Below, one piece after another: positions 1 through 7,842 of a DNA stretch of 36,451 nt. The notes under the pieces are model-generated. The model made no database searches. It had not been told where the DNA came from and saw only the letters and a list, made by a program, of their open reading frames with translations. Within the stretch, counting starts at the first letter, position 1, and each line of letters begins with the position of its first letter. Both the position numbers and the translations under genes were made by a program. Source of the DNA: Lachnospiraceae bacterium (GTDB taxonomy: Bacteria; Bacillota; Clostridia; Lachnospirales; Lachnospiraceae); the NCBI GenBank assembly GCA_024403235.1, contig JAKSSF010000024.1, forward strand, positions 1 to 36,451, in the 5' to 3' direction.

Positions 1-5
1 TAAAA

Positions 6-752
6 ATGGCAAGAAGAAGAATTATTGCTGGTAACTGGAAAATGAACATGACTCCTAGCCAGGCAAAAGACCTTTGTGCAACATTAAAGGATTTGGTAGT
101 AAATGATGCAGTAGATGTAGTTTACTGTGTACCTGCTATTGATATTACAACAGTTGTAGAAGCTGTTAAGGGTACTAACGTTAAGGTTGGTGCTGAAAAC
201 TTCTATATCGAAGATAAGGGTGCTTTCACAGGCGAAATTTCAGCTCCTATGTTAAAAGAAGCTGGTGTTGAATATGTTATCATGGGTCACTCTGAGAGAA
301 GAGATATCTTCGGCGAAGATGATATCCTTATCAATGCTAAAGTGAAAAAAGCTTTCGCAGCTGGTTTAAAACCTATCCTTTGCTGTGGTGAATCTCTTGC
401 AGTTCGTAAAGCTGGCACTTATGTTGATTGGGTAAAGAGACAGATTACATGGGATCTTTACGGTGTAACAGCTGATCAGGTAAAAGAACTTGTTATCGCT
501 TACGAACCTATTTGGGCTATCGGTACAGGTGAAACAGCTACTTCTGAACAGGCTCAGGAAGTATGTAAGATGATTCGTGAAACCATCGCAGACCTTTATG
601 ATGAAGCTACAGCAGAAGCAGTTCGTATTCAGTACGGCGGTTCTATGAACGCTGGCAATGCTGCAGAACTTCTTTCTAAAGAAGATATCGATGGTGGTCT
701 TATCGGTGGTGCTTCTTTGAAAGCTGACTTCGGCCAGATCGTGAATGCATAG
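6..752 (+). CDS. tpiA: Triosephosphate isomerase
   Basis: Interconverts dihydroxyacetone phosphate and glyceraldehyde-3-phosphate in the cytoplasm (glycolysis). The 248-residue protein has normal family length and every landmark: GNWKMN near the N terminus with the catalytic Lys, MGHSERR with the catalytic His, [11 protein letters not shown] with the catalytic Glu, and the C-terminal phosphate-binding segments YGGS and GLIGGASL. The start codon is only five bases into the window, so its ribosome-binding site and promoter are not visible; in relatives pgk normally lies just upstream, so it is probably the end of a gap-pgk-tpiA transcript. A good terminator follows at 804-848, so the next operon is separate. 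Codons are of the highly expressed type, as in the following BMP gene. Confidence 0.98.
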   Translation: MARRRIIAGNWKMNMTPSQAKDLCATLKDLVVNDAVDVVYCVPAIDITTVVEAVKGTNVKVGAENFYIEDKGAFTGEISAPMLKEAGVEYVIMGHSERRDIFGEDDILINAKVKKAFAAGLKPILCCGESLAVRKAGTYVDWVKRQITWDLYGVTADQVKELVIAYEPIWAIGTGETATSEQAQEVCKMIRETIADLYDEATAEAVRIQYGGSMNAGNAAELLSKEDIDGGLIGGASLKADFGQIVNA

Positions 753-803
753 TTGTAGGATTGTTTATTAATAATTAACAAACCTATAGGTTAAACTGAT
801 ATT

Positions 804-848
804 AAAGAGAGTCTATTTTGTATGAAACGCATAATAGATTCTCTTTTT
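804..848 (+). terminator. Rho-independent terminator after tpiA
   Basis: A 14-bp stem with one G-T pair (804-817 with 833-846), a 15-base loop and a T run. A perfect 12-bp palindrome (AACCTATAGGTT, 781-792) lies between the tpiA stop and this hairpin; its role is unknown. Confidence 0.85.
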
Positions 849-1056
849 GCTTTGCATCAGGTTATTGGAATTTCCTCCCTTGAAATACCATTGCTACTGA
901 AATATGCAACAAATGCTTGGCAGATAAATAGAAGGGGAAAAAGCGATTGGATGAAAAATGCAGTACGAATTTCTTCTATTACATAATAATGGCTTTATTT
1001 TGTTGTAAAGTGACAAAAGTAGCGTTTTAACAGGATATTTTTAGGCAGATTTACAA
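849..1056. other. Intergenic stretch without recognised content
   Basis: AT-rich sequence between the tpiA terminator and the promoter of the BMP gene. I see no convincing ORF with a ribosome-binding site, no clear hairpin and no known RNA motif. Together with the flanking terminator and promoter it makes up the 395-base gap after tpiA. Confidence 0.5.
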
Positions 1057-1086
1057 TTGTTTGGAAAAAAAAGAATATGATATACT
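1057..1086 (+). promoter_or_regulatory. Promoter of the BMP lipoprotein gene
   Basis: Extended -10 box TGATATACT (1078-1086) with a weaker -35 TTGTTT (1057-1062) 18 bases upstream. It would give a leader of roughly 55 bases before the ATG at 1148. A long A run sits in the spacer. Confidence 0.6.
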
Positions 1087-1147
1087 GAATGCGTTAATTA
1101 GTAATACGATTTACTCCAGTTTGATACTGTGAGAAAAGGAGGAAAAA

Positions 1148-2308
1148 ATGAAAAAGTTTTTAGCAACAATTCTTACTGTTGCAATGGCTCTTTCTCTTGT
1201 AGCTTGCGGTGGCGCAGCAACAACAGAAAACACACCAGATGCAACAGATGCAGCAGTTGAAGCAACAGAAGGCGGTCTTAAGATTGCAATCGTATCTAGC
1301 CCTTCAGGTGTAGATGATGGTTCCTTCAACTATGACAACTATCAGGGTATTCTTTCTTTCATCGATGAAAATCCTGGTGCAACAGTAACCCCTATTCAGG
1401 AAACAACAGGTGACTCAGCAGCAGCTGTACAGGCAGTAGCTGATGTAGTTGCAGATTACGATGTCATTATTTGTTGTGGTTTCCAGTTTGCAGGTATTGG
1501 TGATTTCGCAGCAGAAAATCCTGATACAAAATTCATCTTAATTGATTCATGGCCAACAATCGAAGGTACAGAAATCGCAGCAGATGCTCCTATTGACAAT
1601 GTATATGCTTGCTACTTTGCAGAGCAGGAATCTGGCTTCTATGCAGGTATGGCAGCTGCACTTGAAACAAAAACTGGTAAGGTTGCTTCCGTTCACGGTA
1701 TTGCATACCCTTCCAATGTAAACTATCAGTATGGTTTTGAGTGTGGTGTAAAATATGTGAATGAAACAGAAGGTCTTAACGTAGAAGTAGTAGCACTTCC
1801 TTCTTACGCTGGTACAGATGTAACAGGCGCAAATGTTGGTGGTAACTACGTTGGTTCTTTCGCTGATGAAGCTACTGGTAAGGTAGTTGCAGAAGCCCTT
1901 ATTGCAGAAGGCGTTGATATTATGTTCGTAGCAGCAGGCGCTTCAGGTAATGGTGTATTTACCGCTGCAAAAGAAGGTACAGATGTATATGTAATCGGTT
2001 GTGATGCTGACCAGTATGATGATGGCGCAAACGGAGACAAGAACATTATTCTTACATCTGCTCTTAAGGTTATGCACCTTGCAAACTACAATCAGTTAAA
2101 TCTTGTGAAAGATGGTGCTTTTGTAGGCGCATGTGAAACCTTAAATGCAACAGGTGACTATACAGGATATGTTTCTGCAGAAGGTCGTAACCAGCTTGCC
2201 GCTGATACAATTTCTAAAATGGATGCAGCCGTTGAACTTGTAAAAGATGGTACAATCGTTCCAGCAGCAAACTTCAATGGTGTAACACCAGATACCTTTA
2301 CATGGTAG
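1148..2308 (+). CDS. BMP-family nucleoside-binding lipoprotein (ABC importer)
   Basis: Substrate-binding lipoprotein of a BMP/Med-family ABC importer, a family that mostly captures purine and other nucleosides outside the membrane. A signal peptide ends in a lipobox, SLVAC, with the lipidated Cys at residue 20, followed by an Ala/Thr-rich tether and the mature domain from about residue 45 (LKIAIVSSPSGVDDGSFN, the typical first strand and Asp/Phe ligand loop). Length 386 is normal. The start has an excellent AAAGGAGG site. It heads the importer cluster (ATPase and two permeases follow) but is separated from them by a UUCG terminator at 2329-2355, which suggests the binding protein is made in excess. 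Its codons are those of strongly expressed genes, unlike the transporter genes behind it. The exact nucleoside cannot be read from sequence. Confidence 0.93.
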   Translation: MKKFLATILTVAMALSLVACGGAATTENTPDATDAAVEATEGGLKIAIVSSPSGVDDGSFNYDNYQGILSFIDENPGATVTPIQETTGDSAAAVQAVADVVADYDVIICCGFQFAGIGDFAAENPDTKFILIDSWPTIEGTEIAADAPIDNVYACYFAEQESGFYAGMAAALETKTGKVASVHGIAYPSNVNYQYGFECGVKYVNETEGLNVEVVALPSYAGTDVTGANVGGNYVGSFADEATGKVVAEALIAEGVDIMFVAAGASGNGVFTAAKEGTDVYVIGCDADQYDDGANGDKNIILTSALKVMHLANYNQLNLVKDGAFVGACETLNATGDYTGYVSAEGRNQLAADTISKMDAAVELVKDGTIVPAANFNGVTPDTFTW

Positions 2309-2328
2309 AATAAAATTTGCTAGATTAG

Positions 2329-2355
2329 GCAGGATACTTCGGTATCCTGCTTTTT
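2329..2355 (+). terminator. UUCG-loop terminator between BMP gene and ATPase gene
   Basis: Perfect 9-bp stem (GCAGGATAC, 2329-2337, with 2342-2350) closed by a TTCG tetraloop and followed by TTTTTG. It probably ends most transcripts from the 1057 promoter and lets a minority continue into the transporter genes. Confidence 0.9.
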
Positions 2356-2421
2356 GTTTGCTGAAAGCTAAGTTTTTCTGAACATTTTTTTATAAATATT
2401 GCTTATCATATCGCCGTAATG

Positions 2422-2430
2422 TGATAGAAT
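2422..2430 (+). promoter_or_regulatory. Possible extended -10 promoter for the ABC ATPase gene
   Basis: TGATAGAAT fits an extended -10 box, but the best -35 candidate (TTGCTT, 2399-2404) is 20 bases away, so this is weak. A TTGACA at 2451-2456 has no matching -10 at 16-18 bases. Confidence 0.35.
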
Positions 2431-2518
2431 AGAAAAGGATTGTACTGTATTTGACAAAAGAAATCTATAGACACAAGCATTCAGTATTAACCAAATGCCA
2501 AAGAATGGGAGTAAACAG

Positions 2519-4078
2519 ATGGAAAATTATGAATACATTGTGGAGATGCGAGGGATTACAAAACGATTTCCCGGCATTGTTGCAAATGATGATGTGAGTA
2601 TTCAGATAAAAAAAGGAGAGATTTATGCTTTGTTGGGAGAAAACGGAGCTGGAAAATCTACTTTAATGAGTATGCTCTTTGGCTTGTATGAGCCAGATGA
2701 AGGAGAAATCCTAATTCGGGGAGAGAAGGTGAAAATCAATTCTCCCAATGTGGCTACTGCCTTAAATATTGGTATGGTACATCAGCATTTTAAGCTGGTT
2801 AGTGAATATACAATTGCAGAGAATATTGTAATGGGAATGGAGCCGGTGAAAAAGGTTTTGGGATTTTTGCCTATGGTGAATCGGGAGAAAGCCAATCAGG
2901 AGATTCAAGCTTTGTCTGAAAAATATGGCTTGGCGGTCAATCCCACAGATGTGATTCAGAATCTAAATGTATCTACCCAGCAGCGTGTTGAAATTTTAAA
3001 AATGCTGTATCGTGAAGCGGAAATTTTGATATTGGATGAGCCTACGGCAGTTCTTACACCACAGGAAATTACTGCTTTATTGGAGATTATCAGAGGCCTG
3101 AGAGACAGTGGAAAAACCATTATTCTAATTACCCATAAATTAGATGAAATTAAAAGCATTGCAGATAGATGTGCTATTTTGAACCATGGAAAGTTAATTG
3201 ATGTAAGAGATGTGGCCACGACCTCCACCAAAGAAATGGCGAATTTGATGGTAGGTAGAGAGGTCAGCTTTTCAACGGAAAAGCAACCAGCACAATTTGG
3301 CAAGGAAGTTTTAAAGGTAGACCATCTCACCATTCACAATAGTGATCACTTCCCTGTGGTAAAAAATGCAAGCTTTTCCATACATGCAGGAGAGATTTTT
3401 GCCATAGCTGGTGTGGCAGGCAATGGGCAGGTAGAAATCGCCGATTGTATCGCAGGACTCACAAAAGCCCATGAGGGAAAAATTATTTTGCGGGATGAGG
3501 ATATTACACAAAGCTCTATTAGAGATAGAAAAGAAAAGGGAATTGCATATGTTCCTGAAGATAGACAGAGCTTTGGTCTTGTCCTGGACTTTGATATCAA
3601 TGAGGATTTGGTGTTAAAGGAGTACTATGAGGAGAAGAATCATACCATAAAGAACTTCTTAAATAAAGAAAAGATTGCGCAGGATGGAGAAAAGCAAATT
3701 GATAAATTCGATATTCGAAGCAGTCAGAGAGGCAGCACCGTTGTTCGTTCTATGAGTGGTGGTAATCAGCAAAAGATTATCATTGCAAGAGAGTTTACCT
3801 TGACCAGCGACCTTTTGATTTTGGTACAGCCCACAAGAGGCTTGGATATTGGTGCCATCGAAGGCATTCGTAAAATGATTATTGCAGAAAGGGATAAAGG
3901 CAAGGCTGTGCTTTTAGTATCCCTGGAGTTAGATGAGATTATGGATATTGCAGATACTATTGCAGTAATCTATGGGGGCGAAATTCAAAAGATTGCGCCG
4001 GCAAAAGAATTGACTGCCAATGAGGTAGGGGAATTCATGATGGGAGTACATAAAAAGGAGGTCGGAGCAAATGAATAG
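2519..4078 (+). CDS. Nucleoside ABC importer, duplicated ATPase subunit
   Basis: Double-nucleotide-binding-domain ATPase that powers the BMP-dependent importer (NupO/YufO-like). Domain 1 has Walker A GENGAGKST, a non-canonical signature NVSTQQRVE and Walker B ILILDEPTAVLT. Domain 2 has the degenerate Walker A GVAGNGQVE, a full signature SGGNQQK and Walker B LLILVQPTRGLD; this asymmetry is normal for the family, so domain 1 is the likely catalytic site. An upstream in-frame ATG at 2495 exists, but GGGAG (2508-2512) is correctly spaced for ATG 2519, giving 519 residues that begin MENYEY. The 3' end overlaps the first permease gene by 8 bases, implying coupled translation. Confidence 0.95.
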   Translation: MENYEYIVEMRGITKRFPGIVANDDVSIQIKKGEIYALLGENGAGKSTLMSMLFGLYEPDEGEILIRGEKVKINSPNVATALNIGMVHQHFKLVSEYTIAENIVMGMEPVKKVLGFLPMVNREKANQEIQALSEKYGLAVNPTDVIQNLNVSTQQRVEILKMLYREAEILILDEPTAVLTPQEITALLEIIRGLRDSGKTIILITHKLDEIKSIADRCAILNHGKLIDVRDVATTSTKEMANLMVGREVSFSTEKQPAQFGKEVLKVDHLTIHNSDHFPVVKNASFSIHAGEIFAIAGVAGNGQVEIADCIAGLTKAHEGKIILRDEDITQSSIRDRKEKGIAYVPEDRQSFGLVLDFDINEDLVLKEYYEEKNHTIKNFLNKEKIAQDGEKQIDKFDIRSSQRGSTVVRSMSGGNQQKIIIAREFTLTSDLLILVQPTRGLDIGAIEGIRKMIIAERDKGKAVLLVSLELDEIMDIADTIAVIYGGEIQKIAPAKELTANEVGEFMMGVHKKEVGANE

Positions 4079-5186
4079 TAAAATAAAAAAGTTCCTAAAG
4101 CCTTTGATGATTCCTGTGGCAGCAGTGTTGATTGCTTTAGTGGTGGGAGCGATTATTATTGCCTTAACCGGAAGCAATCCTATCAAAGCCTATGTTTCCC
4201 TTTTGCAGGGGAATGGTATTATTCCGAAAAAGTCCTATGCCAATTTCAAAGGACAGATTACGGATTTTATGAAATTTATCGACTATGTTACACCTATGAT
4301 TTTTGCTGCATTGGCTGTCTGTGTAGCATTACGTTGTGGTCTGTTTAATATTGGTGTATCGGGACAAATGCTGATTTCCGGATTTACCGCTACGGTATTG
4401 GTGGGCTATAGCAATATGTCTGCGGTTCCGGCAAAAATCCTGGTAGTATTGATTTCCATTTTGGTAGGTGCTTTGGCAGGTAGTATGATTGGATTTTTGA
4501 AATTTAAGTTCAATATCAATGAAGTTGTCTCTACCATTATGTTTAATTATATTTTTCAGTATGTGATTAGCTTTTTAATCAATACTTATTATGTGGATCC
4601 GGTATCCCGCCAATCTAAAATGATTTCTACAGCCTCTAGATTAACGCTTGTGGATATGAAAATCGGAGGGTATAAAATCGATATTCCTTTGGGAATTATT
4701 TTGGCGTTGCTGGCGGTGGTTTTTGTGAGTATTTTATTGAATAAAACCAAGCTGGGATATGAGCTAAAAGCGGTAGGCTATTCTAGAAATGCTGCGTATT
4801 ATGCAGGTATTAATGTAGGAAAGAGTATGGTAGTTGCCATGGTGATTTCCGGTGCCTTGGCAGGTCTTGCAGGGGCTACCTTATATCTTGGCTATGTAGG
4901 CTCCATTCAGCCTAAGGTGTTGGCAGATACAGGATATACAGCCATTGCCGTTTCCTTACTAGGGAATAACAATCCTTACGGGATTGTATTCTCCAGCATG
5001 TTGATTTCTATCATAGAAAATGGTGGAACCTATATGAAATCATCGGCAGGAGTGGAAACGGAAATTGCTTCCGTTATTACCGGTATTATTCTGATTTTTA
5101 GTGCAAGCAATGCCTTTGTGAAACATTGGTTGGCACAAAAAAATGCAAATAGATTATTAAAGCAAGAGAAAAAGGAGGTTCAGTAA
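4071..5186 (+). CDS. Nucleoside ABC importer, permease 1
   Basis: Integral membrane subunit of the BMP-type importer (BPD_transp_2 family, NupP/YufP-like). The 371-residue protein begins with a basic stretch and a long hydrophobic helix (about residues 9-32), followed by many further membrane segments; the conserved cytoplasmic loop ELKAVGYSRNAAYYAGI, which docks on the ATPase, is at about residues 227-243. A strong AAAAGGAGGT site lies inside the end of the ATPase gene, which overlaps this gene by 8 bases. It is followed two bases later by the second permease, so both form one translational unit and probably a heterodimeric channel. Function in nucleoside uptake is inferred from family and neighbours. 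Confidence 0.94.
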   Translation: MNSKIKKFLKPLMIPVAAVLIALVVGAIIIALTGSNPIKAYVSLLQGNGIIPKKSYANFKGQITDFMKFIDYVTPMIFAALAVCVALRCGLFNIGVSGQMLISGFTATVLVGYSNMSAVPAKILVVLISILVGALAGSMIGFLKFKFNINEVVSTIMFNYIFQYVISFLINTYYVDPVSRQSKMISTASRLTLVDMKIGGYKIDIPLGIILALLAVVFVSILLNKTKLGYELKAVGYSRNAAYYAGINVGKSMVVAMVISGALAGLAGATLYLGYVGSIQPKVLADTGYTAIAVSLLGNNNPYGIVFSSMLISIIENGGTYMKSSAGVETEIASVITGIILIFSASNAFVKHWLAQKNANRLLKQEKKEVQ

Positions 5187-5188
5187 GA

Positions 5189-6148
5189 ATGGATTCAGTA
5201 TTTATTGATGGGTTATCCTTTGCCCTTCCCCTTTTTATCATGGCTATCGGAGGTATTTATTGCGAAAGATCCGGCGTAACCATGCTTGCAGTAGAAGGAC
5301 TGCAGGGATTTGGTGCTTTTTTTGGCGCCCTCATTGCCTTTATTTTACAACGTTCCATGAGTGGTGCTTCTATGGTGCCTTTTTATGTGGCTATTTTGGT
5401 AGCAGCAGTAGGTGGTGCGATTTTTTCTCTGATTCATGTAGCACTATGTTTGAAGTTTAAAGCCGATCAGGTCATTAGTGGTGTAGTAGTGAATATATTA
5501 GCAATTGCCATTACGGGATATTTAACCAAAATGATTAATCGTGTGGTATTTGGTGCTACTTCAGACAAATTTGTGCTAAATGTATCTACCAGATTTACCA
5601 TTCCCGTGATTTCTGAAATTCCGGTGATAGGAGCTATTTTTAAGAATATTTATCCTTTTGAAGTAATCATAATTGCAGTGGCATTTCTTGCATGGTATGT
5701 AATGTACAAAACACCCTTCGGAATGCATTTAAGAGCTTGTGGGGACAACCCTCATGCTATGGCGGCAGTTGGTGGAGATGTGCTGAAGATTCAGAGAAGA
5801 GCCATTATGATTTGCGGTGCTTTATCCGGAATTGGCGGTATGTGCTTTGCGTATTCCATTTCTGCTAATTTTTCCACCAACATTTATGTTGGATATGGAT
5901 ATTTAGCTATAGCTGCCTTGATTTTTGGAAACTGGAAAATCATGCCTACCTTCGGAGCTTGTCTTTTATTTGGATTTGCTCGCTCCGGAGGCTACAAAGC
6001 AGTAGCAATGTTGCAAATGCCCAGTAGCTACCAGGATTTGGTTATGACATTGCCTTACATTGTAACCTTGCTGTTATTGATTTTCTTCTCCAAGAATAAT
6101 CATGCACCAAAATCTCTTGGTGTGGTTTATAGCAAAGAATCCCGATAA
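5189..6148 (+). CDS. Nucleoside ABC importer, permease 2
   Basis: Second membrane subunit of the importer (NupQ/YufQ-like, BPD_transp_2 family), 319 residues, normal length. Hydrophobic helices occupy most of the protein; early GGIYCERSGVTMLAVEGL and the later cytoplasmic loop PFGMHLRACGDNPHAMAAVG are typical of this family and mark the ATPase-coupling helix. The start follows AAAGGAGG (5171-5178) and lies two bases after the stop of permease 1. The operon ends at the hairpin terminator 6171-6208. Substrate specificity cannot be assigned from sequence; purine nucleosides are the commonest for this family. Confidence 0.94.
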   Translation: MDSVFIDGLSFALPLFIMAIGGIYCERSGVTMLAVEGLQGFGAFFGALIAFILQRSMSGASMVPFYVAILVAAVGGAIFSLIHVALCLKFKADQVISGVVVNILAIAITGYLTKMINRVVFGATSDKFVLNVSTRFTIPVISEIPVIGAIFKNIYPFEVIIIAVAFLAWYVMYKTPFGMHLRACGDNPHAMAAVGGDVLKIQRRAIMICGALSGIGGMCFAYSISANFSTNIYVGYGYLAIAALIFGNWKIMPTFGACLLFGFARSGGYKAVAMLQMPSSYQDLVMTLPYIVTLLLLIFFSKNNHAPKSLGVVYSKESR

Positions 6149-6170
6149 AGAGAATATAAAGGTTAAGAGA

Positions 6171-6208
6171 AGGACTTTTCATAGATGAATGAAAGGTCCT
6201 TTGTTTTT
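6171..6208 (+). terminator. Terminator of the ABC importer operon
   Basis: 12-bp stem with one G-T pair (AGGACTTTTCAT, 6171-6182, with 6189-6200), 6-base loop, then TTGTTTTT. Confidence 0.85.
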
Positions 6209-6262
6209 GCAAAAAAGGCATTATACAATGTGTCTAAAGGATAAGTTTATGTTTTTTATATT

Positions 6263-6290
6263 TTGTGAAAATATAAGGTTGTTATAGAAT
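6263..6290 (+). promoter_or_regulatory. Promoter of the PurF-like gene
   Basis: TTGTGA (6263-6268), 16-base spacer, TAGAAT (6285-6290), in a very AT-rich stretch. It gives a leader of about 100 bases. I searched this leader for a purine riboswitch and saw none. Confidence 0.5.
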
Positions 6291-6395
6291 TTCTTTTTCG
6301 ATAAAATGTAAAAGGATTGTTATGTGACTTTGCGGCTAAATATATCGAAACAGTTGCATAAATATGAAAAAATTAGAGTAGACAGGAGAAAAAAG

Positions 6396-7802
6396 ATGGG
6401 TGGTTTTTTTGCAGTAGCTTCGAAAGAAGATTGTGTTTTTGATTTATTTTTTGGAACAGATTATCATTCTCATTTAGGTACCAGAAGAGGTGGTATGGCA
6501 GTATATGGAAAGAAGGGCTTTGATCGTGCCATTCATAATATTGAGAATTCCCCTTTTCGTACAAAATTTGAAAAAGATGTGCATTCCATGGAAGGAAACT
6601 TAGGAATTGGCTGTATATCCGATTATGAGCCACAGCCTTTGTTGATTCGTTCCCATCATGGAACCTACGCCATTACTACAGTAGGTAAAATCAATAATAC
6701 AGATAAAATCGTAGAGCAAATGTTTAAGGAAGGAAACACCCACTTCCTGGAAATGAGTGGCGGCGACATCAATGCCACAGAGCTGGTAGCTGCAATTATC
6801 AATCGTAAAGATAACATTGTAGAAGGCATTCAATATGCACAGGAATTGATTGAAGGCTCTATGTCTATTTTATTATTAACCCCAAAGGGAATATATGCTG
6901 CCAGAGATAAGATGGGCCGTACCCCTATTGTAATTGGTAAGAAGGCAGAGGGATTCTGCGTTTCCTTTGAAAGCTTTGCTTACCTAAATTTGGGCTATAC
7001 AGATATGCGTGAACTGGGGCCCGGAGAAGTGATTGTGGTAACACCGGAAGCAGTAGTTACACTGGCAAAAGCCGGTCAGGAAATGAAAATTTGTACCTTC
7101 CTTTGGGTATATTATGGTTATCCTTCTTCTTCTTACGAGGGAATTAGTGTAGAAAAGATGCGTTATAACTGTGGTAAAGCATTGGCAAAAAGAGATGATG
7201 TAACCCCTGATATTGTGGCAGGCGTTCCGGATTCCGGTACTGCCCATGCCATTGGATATGCCAACGAATCTGGGATTCCTTTCTCCAGACCATTTATTAA
7301 GTATACGCCTACCTGGCCAAGATCCTTTATGCCTACCATACAAAGTAAGAGAAATCTGATTGCTAAGATGAAATTGATTCCCGTACATGACCTTATTAAG
7401 GATCAGAGTATGGTGTTAATCGATGATTCTATTGTGCGTGGCACTCAGCTTCGTGAGACAACAGAATTTTTATATCAAAGTGGTGCAAAGGAAGTACATA
7501 TTCGTCCTGCTTGTCCTCCTTTGATTTTTGGTTGCAAATACTTGAACTTCTCCAGATCTGCGTCTGATATGGATTTGATTACCAGAAGAGTGATTGCAAA
7601 GGAAGAGGGCGAGAATGTTACTGAAGAAGTATTGTTAGAGTATGGAGAACCTACCTCTGGACGATATGAACATATGATTGAAAAGATTCGTCAGGAATTG
7701 AACTTTACCACCTTACGTTATCATAGATTAGATGATTTGGTGGATTCCGTTGGAATTGACCCAAGTAAGCTTTGTACTTATTGCTGGAGTGGAAAAGAAT
7801 AA
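6396..7802 (+). CDS. PurF-like phosphoribosyltransferase with degenerate glutaminase domain
   Basis: Related to amidophosphoribosyltransferase (PurF), which makes phosphoribosylamine from PRPP and glutamine. The C-terminal half is well kept: PRPP loop VLIDDSIVRG at residues 340-349, and four cysteines placed like the 4Fe-4S ligands of Bacillus PurF (C233 in KICTF, C380 in FGCKY, C460 and C463 in CTYC). The N-terminal domain is not canonical: the protein starts MGG instead of MCG, so the Cys1 nucleophile is Gly; the GH-x-RYST region reads GCISDYE, losing the substrate Arg; and the HNGNL oxyanion region reads TVGKIN. Start chosen at 6396 because AGGAGA (6384-6389) is correctly placed; the longer frame from 6324 has no such site. 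It lies alone between the nucleoside importer and a TPR protein, away from any pur operon. It may use free ammonia, another amine, or act as a regulator. Confidence 0.88.
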   Translation: MGGFFAVASKEDCVFDLFFGTDYHSHLGTRRGGMAVYGKKGFDRAIHNIENSPFRTKFEKDVHSMEGNLGIGCISDYEPQPLLIRSHHGTYAITTVGKINNTDKIVEQMFKEGNTHFLEMSGGDINATELVAAIINRKDNIVEGIQYAQELIEGSMSILLLTPKGIYAARDKMGRTPIVIGKKAEGFCVSFESFAYLNLGYTDMRELGPGEVIVVTPEAVVTLAKAGQEMKICTFLWVYYGYPSSSYEGISVEKMRYNCGKALAKRDDVTPDIVAGVPDSGTAHAIGYANESGIPFSRPFIKYTPTWPRSFMPTIQSKRNLIAKMKLIPVHDLIKDQSMVLIDDSIVRGTQLRETTEFLYQSGAKEVHIRPACPPLIFGCKYLNFSRSASDMDLITRRVIAKEEGENVTEEVLLEYGEPTSGRYEHMIEKIRQELNFTTLRYHRLDDLVDSVGIDPSKLCTYCWSGKE

Positions 7803-7842
7803 TTCTTTGATAGAAATAGTATTGTGAGATAGTAGAAAAAAT

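Noticed and set aside
2451-2456. TTGACA upstream of the ABC ATPase gene as a promoter
   Set aside because: No -10 sequence lies at 16-18 bases; only CAAGCA-like sequence is present.
3400-3900. Degenerate Walker A and B in the second half of the nucleoside importer ATPase as a sign of inactivation
   Set aside because: GVAGNGQ and VQPTRGLD are the normal state of domain 2 in this transporter family.
6291-6395. Purine riboswitch before the PurF-like gene
   Set aside because: The short AT-rich leader lacks the conserved three-way junction and its loop sequences.
6324-6395. Longer N terminus of the PurF-like protein starting at 6324
   Set aside because: The extra 24 residues match nothing in the family, and the good ribosome-binding site is placed for ATG 6396. 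Neither choice supplies the missing Cys nucleophile.
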